Of a stretch of DNA of 22,646 bases, positions 6,589-15,741 are shown one piece after another. This stretch comes from Ruminococcus sp. UBA7158 (GTDB taxonomy: Bacteria; Bacillota; Clostridia; Oscillospirales; Ruminococcaceae), in NCBI GenBank assembly GCA_002491605.1, contig DKWG01000058.1, positions 48,310 through 70,955 of the forward strand, read 5' to 3'. The position numbers and the translations under genes were made by a program. Position 1 is the stretch's first letter, and every line of letters begins with the position of its first letter. The notes beneath the pieces are model-generated. The model worked only from the letters and a program-made list of their open reading frames with translations. It ran no database searches and was not told the origin of the DNA.

Positions 6589-9297
6589 ATGATTACAAAA
6601 TATAAATTGAACGATCTTGCCGGGGATCTAAAACTTTCGGCAAACGATATAATTGAGTGTCTTGCTAAGGAATACGGCGCAAAGAAGGCGTCGAGCATTC
6701 TTGCGCCCGAAGAAGTAAATTATGTATTAGAGTATTTTACACAAAGAAACCAGGTCGACAGCTTCGACGGCTATTTTGCCTACAAGCCGGCAAGAAAGCC
6801 TAAAACCGATGCAAACCAGCCTAAAAAGCAGGATAAAAAGCCTGCCGCCGAAAAGCCTAAGACCGAGGTAAAGGCAGACAAAAAGGCAGAGGATACACCT
6901 GCAAAGCCGGTTCAAAAGAATCAGCCCAAGCCCGAGCAAAAGGCTGAGCCGAAGCCGGAAATCAAGAAGGAAACAAAGCCCGAGCAGACAGCCGCTGTCA
7001 AGCCCGATGCCAAGCCGGCAGTTAAGGATGAAGTCAAGACTGTGGTTAAGCCTGCGGTCAAGGCAGATGCTAAGCCTGCCGTCAAGCCCGACGTTAAGCC
7101 GGAGGTAAAGCCTGAGCCGAAGCCCGAGGTTAAGCAGGAGGCTAAGCCCGAGACAAAGCCCGAGGTTAAGCCTGAAGCTAAGCCCGAGCACAAGCAGGAA
7201 AACAAGCAGCAGAATAAAGCGCCGCACCGTGAGGAAAAGAAGCCTGCCAAGAAGCAGGACAGGGGCGAAAGAATACAGCTTGTCACAAATTCAACAGGCA
7301 CATCCTCTTACAATTCCGATGAGAATAAGAGAGTTGTCGACACAAGAGGAAGCTATGTAAATATTGACAAGTATAACGATAAGTATGATAAGCTCGCCGA
7401 TACAAAGAATAGAGCAGGAGACAACTATCAGAAGAAGCAAAAGCTTGTTCAGAAGTCTAAGCAGCAGAAAAAGGAGCGTCTTTCAAACAAGAGGGAGACA
7501 GAGGCAGAAAAGCTCAAGCGCTTAGAGCTTGAAAGAGCGAGAAAGCTCAAGCTCACCGTTATGATACCCGATGAAATTGTCGTCTCGGAGCTTGCAACAA
7601 GGCTCAAGGCAACGGTTACAGAGGTCATCAAAAAGCTCATGACACTCGGCGTTATGGCAAACCAGAATCAGACAATTGATTTTGATACTGCCGCCTTGGT
7701 CGCCGAGGAGTTGGGCGCAAAGGTTGAGCGTGAGGTCGTTGTGACAATTGAGGAGCGGCTCATAGTTGACGACGTGGACAGGGAAGAGGACTTGCAGCCG
7801 AGAAGCCCGGTTGTCGTTGTCATGGGACACGTCGACCACGGCAAGACCTCCCTTTTGGACAGAATAAGAAACGCAAACGTCACCGCAACCGAAGCAGGAG
7901 GAATCACTCAGCATATCGGCGCATACAGAGTCAGCGTAAACGGAAGGGATATCACCTTCCTCGACACCCCCGGACACGAGGCGTTCACCGCTATGAGACT
8001 CAGAGGTGCAATGGTAACGGATATTGCAATCTTAGTTGTCGCCGCTGACGACGGAATCATGCCGCAGACAATAGAAGCTATTAACCACGCCAAGGCAGCC
8101 GGCGTTACCATAATAGTTGCAATCAACAAGATGGATAAGGAAAGCGCAAAGCCTGACAGAATCATGCAGCAGCTCACTGAGCATGAGCTTGTTGTCGAGG
8201 CTTGGGGCGGCGATGTTATCTGCGTACCCGTTTCCGCTAAGACAGGCATGGGCATAGAAGAGCTGCTCGAAAACGTTATTTTGGTTGCCGATATCAAGGA
8301 GCTTAAGGCTAACCCGAACCGCTTGGCAAAGGGCTCTATTATAGAGGCAAGACTTGATAAGGGACGCGGACCGGTTGCAACCGTTTTGGTTCAGAACGGA
8401 ACGCTCAACTTAGGCGATGTTATTATAGCCGGAACAGCAGTCGGACGTGTAAGAACAATGACCGACGATAAGGGCAGAGCAGTTAAGTCTGCCGGACCGT
8501 CTGTACCTGTTGAGATAACAGGTCTTGCCGAGGTTCCCTCAGCCGGTGATATCATCAATGCCGTTGCCGACGAAAAGCTCGCCCGTGAGCTTGTTGAGCA
8601 GAGAAAGCACGAAGCTAAGGAAGAAATATTCAAGCAGTATCAGAAGGTAACGCTCGACAACCTCTTCAGCCAGATTTCCGAGGGCGAAATGAAGGAGCTT
8701 CCCATCATCGTCAAGGCGGACGTTCAGGGCTCGGTTGAGGCTGTAAGACAAAGCCTTGAAAAGATTTCAAACGATGAGGTTAAGGTAAGAGTTATCCACG
8801 GCGGCGTCGGCGCAATTTCCGAGTCGGACGTTATGCTTGCCAACGCTTCAAACGCTATCATAGTCGGCTTCAATGTCAGACCCGACCCTGTTGCAAAGGA
8901 AAACGCAGAGCGTGACGGCGTTGACATAAGAACTTACCGTGTCATCTACGATGCAATAGAGGAAATTCAGACCGCTATGAAGGGTATGCTCGCTCCTAAG
9001 TTCAAGGAGACAGACACCGCAAGAGTCGAGGTTCGTCAGGTTTATAAGATCACAGGCGTCGGCTCGGTTGCAGGCTGCTATGTTGTAAGCGGAAAGATTT
9101 CAAGGAACGACCTCGTTCGTGTTGTAAGAGACGGTATAGTTATAGCAGAGGACAAAATGTCCAGCTTAAAGCGCTTCAAGGACAACGCACGTGATGTTGC
9201 GCAGGGCTTTGAATGTGGTATAACTCTTGAAAAGTTCAACGATTTTAAGGAAGGCGACATCTTTGAAGCCTACCAGATGGTTGAAATCGAACAGTAA
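6589..9297 (+). CDS. infB: Translation initiation factor IF-2
   Basis: 902 residues from the ATG at 6589. AAGGAG at 6575-6580 is eight bases upstream, which rejects the TTG at 6583. IF-2 is the GTPase that brings initiator tRNA to the 30S subunit and promotes subunit joining. Order: an IF2_N-like domain (about 1-55), a low-complexity Lys/Pro/Glu linker (about 65-224), a basic helix with the second IF2_N domain (about 300-380), then the G domain. G domain motifs are GHVDHGKTS 413-421, DTPGHE 459-464, NKMD 513-516 and SAK 549-551. Domains II, III and the tRNA-binding C2 domain follow (VRQVYKITGVGSVAGCYV near the C-terminus). All GTPase motifs are intact. Confidence 0.98.
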   Translation: MITKYKLNDLAGDLKLSANDIIECLAKEYGAKKASSILAPEEVNYVLEYFTQRNQVDSFDGYFAYKPARKPKTDANQPKKQDKKPAAEKPKTEVKADKKAEDTPAKPVQKNQPKPEQKAEPKPEIKKETKPEQTAAVKPDAKPAVKDEVKTVVKPAVKADAKPAVKPDVKPEVKPEPKPEVKQEAKPETKPEVKPEAKPEHKQENKQQNKAPHREEKKPAKKQDRGERIQLVTNSTGTSSYNSDENKRVVDTRGSYVNIDKYNDKYDKLADTKNRAGDNYQKKQKLVQKSKQQKKERLSNKRETEAEKLKRLELERARKLKLTVMIPDEIVVSELATRLKATVTEVIKKLMTLGVMANQNQTIDFDTAALVAEELGAKVEREVVVTIEERLIVDDVDREEDLQPRSPVVVVMGHVDHGKTSLLDRIRNANVTATEAGGITQHIGAYRVSVNGRDITFLDTPGHEAFTAMRLRGAMVTDIAILVVAADDGIMPQTIEAINHAKAAGVTIIVAINKMDKESAKPDRIMQQLTEHELVVEAWGGDVICVPVSAKTGMGIEELLENVILVADIKELKANPNRLAKGSIIEARLDKGRGPVATVLVQNGTLNLGDVIIAGTAVGRVRTMTDDKGRAVKSAGPSVPVEITGLAEVPSAGDIINAVADEKLARELVEQRKHEAKEEIFKQYQKVTLDNLFSQISEGEMKELPIIVKADVQGSVEAVRQSLEKISNDEVKVRVIHGGVGAISESDVMLANASNAIIVGFNVRPDPVAKENAERDGVDIRTYRVIYDAIEEIQTAMKGMLAPKFKETDTARVEVRQVYKITGVGSVAGCYVVSGKISRNDLVRVVRDGIVIAEDKMSSLKRFKDNARDVAQGFECGITLEKFNDFKEGDIFEAYQMVEIEQ
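6781..7240 (+). repeat. Low-complexity KP(E/A)-rich coding repeat in infB
   Basis: Runs of a roughly 12-base unit encoding Lys-Pro-Glu/Ala-x (residues ~65-217 of IF-2), most regular between about 7000 and 7200. The reading frame is maintained. Many IF-2 proteins have a charged, disordered linker here; the near-perfect four-residue period suggests expansion by slippage or recombination. The opposite strand gives long leucine- and serine-rich open frames that are shadows of this bias. Confidence 0.85.
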
Positions 9298-9354
9298 AGA
9301 CTTTGCCGACTGTTTATAAATCGGGAAAGCTTTATATTGCGAAAGGAAGTCAAT

Positions 9355-9732
9355 ATGGCTGATTTCAAGTCGGGACGCATGGCGTCCGACGTTCAAAGAA
9401 TAATAAGCGGAATGCTCAGGGAATTAAAAGACCCGAGAATCAAGGACACAATGCTAACGGTTGTAAGATGCGAGGTCACCCGTGACAGAACCTGCGCAAG
9501 AGTTTACATTTCAAGTATGCAGGGGATGGAAAGCGCAAAGGAGGCTGTTAAGGGTCTTGAAAGCGCACAGGGGTATATAAGGCGTGAAATATCAAACGTT
9601 CTCCATCTGAGAAAAGCACCCGAGCTGAAATTTATCCCCGATGATTCAAGCGAGTATTCCGCACATATAGCTAAGGTCTTAAAGGAATTAGACCTTAATA
9701 AGGGGGAAGAGGATGAGTCCGCAGAGCCTTAA
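9355..9732 (+). CDS. rbfA: Ribosome-binding factor A
   Basis: 125 residues from the ATG at 9355. AAAGGA at 9342-9347, seven bases upstream, excludes the upstream TTG at 9337. RbfA is a small KH-like protein needed for late 16S rRNA/30S maturation. The family pattern is visible: SGRMASDVQRIISGMLRELKDPRI, TVVRCEVTRDRTCARVYIS, GYIRREISNVLHLRKAPELKF, and a charged C-terminal tail. It overlaps the next gene by 20 bases. Normal length. Confidence 0.97.
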   Translation: MADFKSGRMASDVQRIISGMLRELKDPRIKDTMLTVVRCEVTRDRTCARVYISSMQGMESAKEAVKGLESAQGYIRREISNVLHLRKAPELKFIPDDSSEYSAHIAKVLKELDLNKGEEDESAEP

Positions 9733-10663
9733 TGAGCTTGCAAAGCTTATTCTTGACTGTGACAACGTCAGTATTCTGACGCATAAAAGCCCCGACGGCG
9801 ACTGCGTTGGGGCAGGCTTGGCACTTTGCTATTACCTCAGGTCGAAGGGCAAAAAGGCAAACGTTTTAAATTCCGACGGAATACCAAAACGCTATGACTT
9901 TTTGTCTGACGGCTATGAGCCGCAGGAGTTCGAAGAGGAATATGTAATCTCCGTAGACATTGCCGACACCCAGCTTCTGGGCGACGAGCTGATAGGCTAC
10001 AAGGATAAAATAGACCTTTGTATCGACCACCACCGTTCCAACAAGAACTACGCAAAAAAAAGCTTTGTCGACGCCGATGCAAGCGCCGCCTGCCTGATAC
10101 TGTTTGAACTGTTTGAGCATATGGGCGAAGCTCTTGATGTAAAAACTGCATCCTGCCTGTATACAGGCATTGCAACAGATACCGGCTGCTTCAAATTCCA
10201 AAACACCACGCCGTCGGCGCATATTGCAGCGGCAAAGCTGATGCAGACGGGCGTTGACATTGAATATATCAACAGGCGTATGTTTGATATAAAGTCGAGG
10301 GGCAGAATATTTGCCGAGCAAAAGGTTATAGGAAGAATGAAATTCTTCGAGGGTGACAAAATAGCCGTTATAACCCTTACAAACGAAATGATTGACGGCT
10401 ACGGCATAGACAGATCCGAGCTTGACGGCTTTGCGTCCATCCCCCTCACTGTCGAGGGAGTCGAAATCGGCGTCACGCTGAAGCAGCAAAAGGATGCAAA
10501 CGGCGTCTTTAAGGTTTCTGTGCGCACAACAAGCGCAGACGCTTCAAAGCTATGCCAAACCTTCGGCGGCGGCGGACACATCAGGGCTGCCGGCTGCACT
10601 ATTGAGGGAACTGCAAGAGAGGTCACCAAAAAAATCGTAAATGCAGCTAAGAGGTATCTATGA
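9713..10663 (+). CDS. nrnA: DHH-family nanoRNase / pAp phosphatase
   Basis: 316 residues. The DHH-DHHA1 family enzyme degrades very short RNA oligonucleotides and removes the 3'-phosphate of pAp. Metal-binding residues are visible: H24 in LTHKSPDGD with D28 and D30, D82 in SVDIAD, the DHH triad 105-107 in CIDHHRSN, and a later TGIATDTGCF aspartate. The C-terminal DHHA1 domain carries FGGGGHIRAAGC (FGGGGH at 284-289). The gene starts inside rbfA and ends overlapping truB in an ATGA; both suggest translational coupling. The purine-rich AGGGGGAAGAGG upstream serves as ribosome binding site. Confidence 0.95.
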   Translation: MSPQSLNELAKLILDCDNVSILTHKSPDGDCVGAGLALCYYLRSKGKKANVLNSDGIPKRYDFLSDGYEPQEFEEEYVISVDIADTQLLGDELIGYKDKIDLCIDHHRSNKNYAKKSFVDADASAACLILFELFEHMGEALDVKTASCLYTGIATDTGCFKFQNTTPSAHIAAAKLMQTGVDIEYINRRMFDIKSRGRIFAEQKVIGRMKFFEGDKIAVITLTNEMIDGYGIDRSELDGFASIPLTVEGVEIGVTLKQQKDANGVFKVSVRTTSADASKLCQTFGGGGHIRAAGCTIEGTAREVTKKIVNAAKRYL

Positions 10664-11553
10664 AGCAGGGAGTTTTGCTTGTAAATAAGCCGACCGGTTA
10701 TACCTCCTTTGACGTCATAGCCGTTTTAAGAGGAATCTTAAAGGAAAGACGCTTGGGGCACACAGGCACTCTTGACCCGATGGCAACCGGAGTTTTACCT
10801 GTTTTGATAGGAAAAGCGGCAAGAGCCGCCGATATCCTGCCCGACAGCTCAAAGAGCTACGAAGCAGACTTTGTGCTGGGAATGTCGACCGACACTCAGG
10901 ATACGTCCGGCGAGACAGTTAAAACAAGCGACAAAAGGGTGAGTGAGCAGGATGTTTTGTCCGCTTTAAACAGCTTCAAGGGCAAAATCATGCAGCTTCC
11001 GCCGATGTATTCGGCGGTATCCGTCAACGGCAAAAGGCTTTATGAGCTTGCAAGGCAGGGAATAGAGGTTGAGCGCCAGCCGAGGGAGATTGAGATATTT
11101 GACATATCGCTTGTGTCCTTTGACGAATCCGCTCAGTCCGGTAAGCTTTCAATAACCTGCTCAAAGGGGACGTATATAAGAACTATTATAAACGACCTCG
11201 GCGAAAGGCTCGGAACATACGGCGCAATGAGCGCACTTGTGCGAACATCGTCTCACGGCTTCGGGCTTGATAAGTGCTTAACTCTCGACGAGATAAAAAG
11301 CCACAGCGACATAGAAAGCGCAATTATCTCGGTCGACAGTCTGTTTGACTGCTGTAAGCGGCTTGACTTATCGGAAAAGCAGGCGAAAATGTATAAAAAC
11401 GGAGTAAAGCTCGATACGTCAAGAGTTATAGGAGCCGCTCAGAACGGATTATACAGGGTATACGCCAAGGGTGAAGCGGTTGACAGCGAGTTTTTGGGTC
11501 TTTGCAGCGTTTCAGACGGTGAAATAAGGGTTTATAAGAACTTTTGGGAGTAG
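10660..11553 (+). CDS. truB: tRNA pseudouridine(55) synthase
   Basis: 297 residues, normal for TruB, which makes pseudouridine 55 in the T-loop of tRNAs. The N-terminal signature is VLLVNKPTGYTSFDV, followed by the catalytic loop GHTGTLDPMATGVLP with D39 as nucleophile. Then come YEADFVLG, GKIMQLPPMYSAVSVNGKRLYELAR, and CSKGTYIRTIINDLG. A small PUA-like C-terminal part is present. The start overlaps the nrnA stop in an ATGA. Confidence 0.97.
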   Translation: MKQGVLLVNKPTGYTSFDVIAVLRGILKERRLGHTGTLDPMATGVLPVLIGKAARAADILPDSSKSYEADFVLGMSTDTQDTSGETVKTSDKRVSEQDVLSALNSFKGKIMQLPPMYSAVSVNGKRLYELARQGIEVERQPREIEIFDISLVSFDESAQSGKLSITCSKGTYIRTIINDLGERLGTYGAMSALVRTSSHGFGLDKCLTLDEIKSHSDIESAIISVDSLFDCCKRLDLSEKQAKMYKNGVKLDTSRVIGAAQNGLYRVYAKGEAVDSEFLGLCSVSDGEIRVYKNFWE

Positions 11554-11564
11554 ACGAACAAGTT

Positions 11565-12443
11565 ATGAGCGAGCATAATGAGCTTAAAAAAGCCGTACTC
11601 TTGGGTCTTTTTGACGGAGTACATATCGGTCACCAAGCGGCACTCAAAGAGCTTAACAGGTGCGGTGCGGCAAAAAAGCTAATATACACCTTTATTTCAA
11701 ACGAGGTAGACACAAAGGGCGAAAGAAAGCTTTTGCTCACAGACCGTGAAAAGCGGCAGATGCTTTTGTCGAACGGAGCGGACGACGTTGTGTTCGCAGA
11801 CTTCAAAAGCGTCAGGAATATGGAGTGCCGTGATTTTTGCCGAAGTGTTTTTAAAGACGAGCTGAACGCCGATATTATTTTGTGCGGCGAGGATTTCAGG
11901 TTCGGCAAGGGCGCGTCGGGAGATTCGGACGTTCTTAAAAAGGAATGCAGCAAGCTCGGTCAAAGGGTTATAATTGTCCCGACGGTTATGCACGGCAATA
12001 CGGCAGTCTCCACAACAAGGATAAGAGAGCTTATCTTAAACGGAAAAATTAAAGAGGCAAATTCCTTGTTGGGCTATAGCTACTTTATATCCGGCGAGGT
12101 TGTCCACGGCAAGGCTTTCGGGCGGCAGATGGGGATAAGAACAATTAATATCGCCTTTGACCCGTCAAAGCTCATCCCGAAATTCGGCGTTTACTCGACG
12201 GATGTCATGATAAACGGACGCAGGTTCAAGGGAATAACTAATGTAGGAACCAAGCCGACCGTCAGCAAAAGTAATACAATCAGTATAGAAACGCACATTT
12301 TAGACTTTGAAGGAGACCTCTATAACGATACGGCGAGTATATATTTTAAAGATTATTACCGTGAGGAAAGAAAATTCTCCTCGGCAGAGGAATTGAAACT
12401 GACAATATGTCAGGATATACAAAGAAGAAAGGACGAAGCATAA
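11565..12443 (+). CDS. ribF: Bifunctional riboflavin kinase / FAD synthetase
   Basis: 292 residues from the ATG at 11565. An in-frame TTG at 11544, inside the truB end, is the longer alternative; neither has a strong Shine-Dalgarno. The protein makes FMN and then FAD. The N-terminal adenylyltransferase domain has GLFDGVHIGH (14-23), CGEDFRFGKG and STTRIREL. The C-terminal kinase domain has GRQMGIRTIN where most relatives have GFPTAN: isoleucine and arginine (R192) replace Phe-Pro, but T193 and N195, the Mg/ATP contacts, are kept. It continues with FGVYSTDV, ITNVGTKPTV and IETHILDF, which holds the catalytic Glu. Its stop overlaps the gltX start by one base. Confidence 0.94.
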   Translation: MSEHNELKKAVLLGLFDGVHIGHQAALKELNRCGAAKKLIYTFISNEVDTKGERKLLLTDREKRQMLLSNGADDVVFADFKSVRNMECRDFCRSVFKDELNADIILCGEDFRFGKGASGDSDVLKKECSKLGQRVIIVPTVMHGNTAVSTTRIRELILNGKIKEANSLLGYSYFISGEVVHGKAFGRQMGIRTINIAFDPSKLIPKFGVYSTDVMINGRRFKGITNVGTKPTVSKSNTISIETHILDFEGDLYNDTASIYFKDYYREERKFSSAEELKLTICQDIQRRKDEA

Positions 12444-13897
12444 TGAACGAAGTAAGAACAAGATTTGCACCCAGCCCCACAGGCTATATGCACATCGGTA
12501 ACCTAAGAACTGCGCTTTATACCTATCTTATAGCAAAAAAGCAGGGCGGAAAGTTTCTTTTGAGAATTGAGGACACCGACCAGGAAAGATATGTTGAAGG
12601 CGCTGTTGATATAATTTACCGCACACTCAAAACAGTGGGTCTAAACTGGGACGAAGGACCCGACATCGGCGGGCCTGTAGGACCGTATATCCAGTCCGAG
12701 AGAATGGGCATATTCAAGCAGTATGCAGTTGAGCTTGTTGAGAAGGGTGCGGCATATTATTGCTTCTGCGACAAGGAAAGACTCACAGAGCTAAAGGCTG
12801 TTCAGGAGGCTTCAGGCGTCAGCCCGATGTATGACAGGCATTGCCGCAATCTTTCAAAGGAAGAGGTTGAAGCAAAGCTCGCCGAGGGCGTTCCGTATGT
12901 TATACGTCAGAAAATCCCGCTTGAGGGCACAACCACCTTCCACGACGAGCTTTTCGGCGACATAACCGTTGAAAACTCTACTCTTGACGACCAGATTCTT
13001 TTAAAGGCTGACGGTATGCCGACATATAACTTTGCAAACGTTGTCGACGACCATCTCATGGGCATAACTCATGTTGTAAGAGGAAACGAATACTTAGCTT
13101 CCGCACCTAAGTACAACCTCTTGTACGAAGCATTCGGCTGGGATATCCCCAAGTATATCCATGTTTCGCCGATTATGAAGGACAAGCATTCAAAGCTTTC
13201 AAAGAGAAACGGCGACGCTTCCTTTGAGGATTTGGTTGCAAAGGGATACCTGAGCGAAGCAATCGTCAACTATATCGCACTTTTAGGCTGGGCGCCGAAG
13301 GGCGAAAGAGAAATCTTTTCACTGGAGGAGCTTAAGTCTGAGTTCGACATTGAGGGACTTTCAAAGTCACCGTCCATTTTCGACCCGCTCAAGCTCAAGG
13401 CTATAAACGGCGAGTACATCAGAGCACTTACCCCCGAAAAATTCTGCGAGCTTGCCCGTCCGTATATCATGCAGACCGTTAAGCGCACCGATTGCGACCT
13501 TGATAAGATTGCAGTTCTTTTGCAGAACCGCACCGAGGTGTTTACAGACATCCCCGAGCAGGTAGACTTCATAGATGAAATGCCCGACTACGACTTGGCA
13601 CTGTATGAAAACAAGAAGATGAAGACCAACCGTGAAACAGCGCTTGACGCTTTGGAGCGTTCACTGCTTGTTTTAGAGGGAATAACCGATTGGCACTTTG
13701 ATGTTATACACGACGAGCTGTTTAAGCTTATCGCCGACATGGGAGTTAAAAACGGATATATCCTTTGGCCTGTAAGAGTGGCAATAAGCGGCAAGCAGTT
13801 TACACCGGGCGGAGCTTTTGAAATTGCTGAGATTATAGGAAAAGAGGATACTCTTTCAAGAATGAAGCGTTCTATAGAAATGCTCAAAACTCGCTGA
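12443..13897 (+). CDS. gltX: Glutamyl-tRNA synthetase
   Basis: 484 residues. Class I synthetase charging tRNA-Glu. Motifs are RTRFAPSPTGYMHIGN (HIGH variant HIGN at 17-20), LRIEDTDQERY, and KLSKR (251-255, the KMSKS counterpart), followed by the anticodon-binding alpha-helical domain. The ATG at 12443 is chosen over an upstream ATG at 12407 because AAAGGA at 12428-12433 is nine bases before it and the family starts right at RTRFAPSP. It overlaps ribF by one base (TAATG), so it is probably in the same transcript. No clear terminator follows it. Confidence 0.97.
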   Translation: MNEVRTRFAPSPTGYMHIGNLRTALYTYLIAKKQGGKFLLRIEDTDQERYVEGAVDIIYRTLKTVGLNWDEGPDIGGPVGPYIQSERMGIFKQYAVELVEKGAAYYCFCDKERLTELKAVQEASGVSPMYDRHCRNLSKEEVEAKLAEGVPYVIRQKIPLEGTTTFHDELFGDITVENSTLDDQILLKADGMPTYNFANVVDDHLMGITHVVRGNEYLASAPKYNLLYEAFGWDIPKYIHVSPIMKDKHSKLSKRNGDASFEDLVAKGYLSEAIVNYIALLGWAPKGEREIFSLEELKSEFDIEGLSKSPSIFDPLKLKAINGEYIRALTPEKFCELARPYIMQTVKRTDCDLDKIAVLLQNRTEVFTDIPEQVDFIDEMPDYDLALYENKKMKTNRETALDALERSLLVLEGITDWHFDVIHDELFKLIADMGVKNGYILWPVRVAISGKQFTPGGAFEIAEIIGKEDTLSRMKRSIEMLKTR

Positions 13898-13989
13898 TTA
13901 TTTCGTTTTGTTCACGGCGATTACACAATTCTGTGATATTGTATTCAAAGACGTGAGCATACACTCATATTGTGAAAGGATGTAATCCC
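13898..13989 (+). other. Short spacer between gltX and the ABC cassette
   Basis: No hairpin with a U-run is seen after gltX. A weak promoter candidate is TTCACG (13911-13916), 18 bases from an extended -10 element TGTGATATT (13932-13940). It could start the ABC cassette independently. Read-through from gltX is equally possible. Confidence 0.3.
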
Positions 13990-14988
13990 ATGATAGAGGT
14001 AAAAAACCTTTGCAAATCCTACGGCGATAAAAAAGCGGTAGATAATATAAGCTTCAAGGCGCACGACGGTGAGATTTTAGGCTTCTTGGGTCCGAACGGT
14101 GCAGGAAAGTCGACAACTATGAATATCCTGACAGGATATCTTTCATCCTCAAGCGGCGAAGCCTACATCAACGGACACGAGATTTTAGAAAATCCCATAG
14201 AGGCAAAAAAGGAAATAGGATACCTTCCCGAATTTCCTCCGCTGTATATGGACATGACGGTAAAGGAATATCTGTACTTTATCTATGAGCTTAAGGGAGT
14301 AAAGCTCCCGAGGAATACTCATTTAAAGGAGATATGCGAGCTTGTTAAGATAGATCATGTTTACAACCGAATGATTAAAAACCTTTCAAAGGGATATAAG
14401 CAGCGTGTCGGAGTGGCTCAGGCACTTGTCGGAAACCCGAACGTACTTATTCTGGACGAGCCGACAGTAGGTCTTGACCCCAAGCAGATTATTGAGATCA
14501 GAACTCTTATAAGAAAGCTCGGCAAAAACCATACGGTTATTCTTTCATCACATATACTTTCTGAGGTTCAGGCAGTCTGCGACAGAGTTGTGGTTATAAA
14601 TCAGGGTAAAATAGTTGCCGACGACACCGCCGACAACCTTTCAAACGCATTAACCGCCGACCACAAGCTCATAGCCAGAATCGACGGACCGAGAGAAGAG
14701 GTTATAAAGGTTATAAGCGCAATACCCGGCGTTGTATCCGTTTTAGCGGATATGCAAAGGGAAAAGGGCGTTTGGGAGTATAACATCGAAGCCGTTGAGG
14801 GAACGGATATAAGACGTGAGCTTAACCGCCGCCTTGCCGCAAGGAACTGGTACATCATGTCGCTGCGTTCAAGTGAGCTGACACTTGAGGATATCTTCCT
14901 GCGTCTTACAATGGGCGAAAGCGTTGACGAGTTCATCAATAAAAAGGCTTCGGATTTGGACGATGACGGGGAGGATGAAAAAGAATGA
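13990..14988 (+). CDS. ABC transporter ATP-binding protein (GldA-like)
   Basis: 332 residues. Walker A GPNGAGKST (34-42), signature LSKGYKQR (132-139), Walker B LILDEPT with D156 and E157, and the switch SSHILSEV are all intact, so it should hydrolyse ATP. The C-terminal ~100 residues carry the extension typical of GldA/CcmA-type ATPases that pair with ABC-2 permeases, and end in an acidic tail. The ATG at 13990 is preferred over the GTG at 13972 because GAAAGGA (13974-13980) lies nine bases upstream of it. The stop overlaps the permease start in an ATGA. Substrate is not deducible. Confidence 0.93.
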   Translation: MIEVKNLCKSYGDKKAVDNISFKAHDGEILGFLGPNGAGKSTTMNILTGYLSSSSGEAYINGHEILENPIEAKKEIGYLPEFPPLYMDMTVKEYLYFIYELKGVKLPRNTHLKEICELVKIDHVYNRMIKNLSKGYKQRVGVAQALVGNPNVLILDEPTVGLDPKQIIEIRTLIRKLGKNHTVILSSHILSEVQAVCDRVVVINQGKIVADDTADNLSNALTADHKLIARIDGPREEVIKVISAIPGVVSVLADMQREKGVWEYNIEAVEGTDIRRELNRRLAARNWYIMSLRSSELTLEDIFLRLTMGESVDEFINKKASDLDDDGEDEKE

Positions 14989-15719
14989 GAGCTATATTTA
15001 AACGTGAAGTGAGCGCATATTTCAACTCACTTATCGGATACATCTTTTTGGCGGCATTCTTCGCCGCTTCCGGCGTCCTCTTCGGAATAACCTCCGTTAC
15101 AAAAAGCCCGACTGACGGTCTTTTGTACCTCACAACGGATATGTCGGGAATGTACTCAATACTGTTCTTTGCACTTTTGGTGCTTATCCCGATACTTACA
15201 ATGAGAACTCTGTCCGAGGACAAGAAGAACAAGACAGACCAGTGTCTTCTCACTGCACCCATCAGCTTAAATGCGCTGGTTTTGGGAAAGTTTTTGGCAG
15301 CCTTTATGATCTATTCGATAGGCGTTTGCATGACCTTGGTTTATGCCATCGTTTTAAACTTCTTTGCAGAGGTAATCTGGCTTGAGGTTTTGGGCAATGT
15401 TGTAGGTCTGCTTTTGGTTGGAGCTGCATTTATATCGGTCGGAGTATTTATATCTTCACTGACGGAAAATCAGGTTATCGCAGCTGTCGGCGGCTTTGTA
15501 AGTATGTGCGCATTGTATTTGATTTCGTCAATAGCGGCTATTATTCCTATAGACTGGATTAAGAATATTCTTATGAAGCTTTCCTTTGCCGACAGGTATT
15601 ACAGATTTACCTACGGAATATTCGACTTTTCAAACGTCCTCTTCTTTATAAGCGCAGCAGTCATATTCCTCTTCCTGACGGTAAGAGTGCTTGAACGCCG
15701 CCGCTGGACAAATTCATAG
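14985..15719 (+). CDS. ABC-2 type permease (GldF-like)
   Basis: 244 residues with about six hydrophobic helices, the usual ABC-2 layout. An amphipathic MRAIFKREVSAYF start precedes helix 1; a LVLIPILTMRTLSEDKKNKTDQCLLTAP segment, with its conserved charged loop, follows helix 2. Similar to GldF-type permeases of the gliding-type and multidrug ABC-2 families. It starts within the ATPase stop codon and is followed by a GldG-like gene, so ATPase, permease and auxiliary protein likely form one complex in the cytoplasmic membrane. Confidence 0.9.
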   Translation: MRAIFKREVSAYFNSLIGYIFLAAFFAASGVLFGITSVTKSPTDGLLYLTTDMSGMYSILFFALLVLIPILTMRTLSEDKKNKTDQCLLTAPISLNALVLGKFLAAFMIYSIGVCMTLVYAIVLNFFAEVIWLEVLGNVVGLLLVGAAFISVGVFISSLTENQVIAAVGGFVSMCALYLISSIAAIIPIDWIKNILMKLSFADRYYRFTYGIFDFSNVLFFISAAVIFLFLTVRVLERRRWTNS

Positions 15720-15741
15720 GGCAGAAAGGAAGGATACGAAA

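Noticed and set aside
6727..7301. Long leucine/serine-rich frames on the minus strand opposite infB
   Set aside because: They mirror the Lys-Pro-Glu codon bias of the IF-2 linker; no independent start signals.
9866..10489. 207-codon minus-strand frame opposite nrnA
   Set aside because: Shadow of a clear nrnA gene with intact DHH and GGGGH motifs on the + strand.
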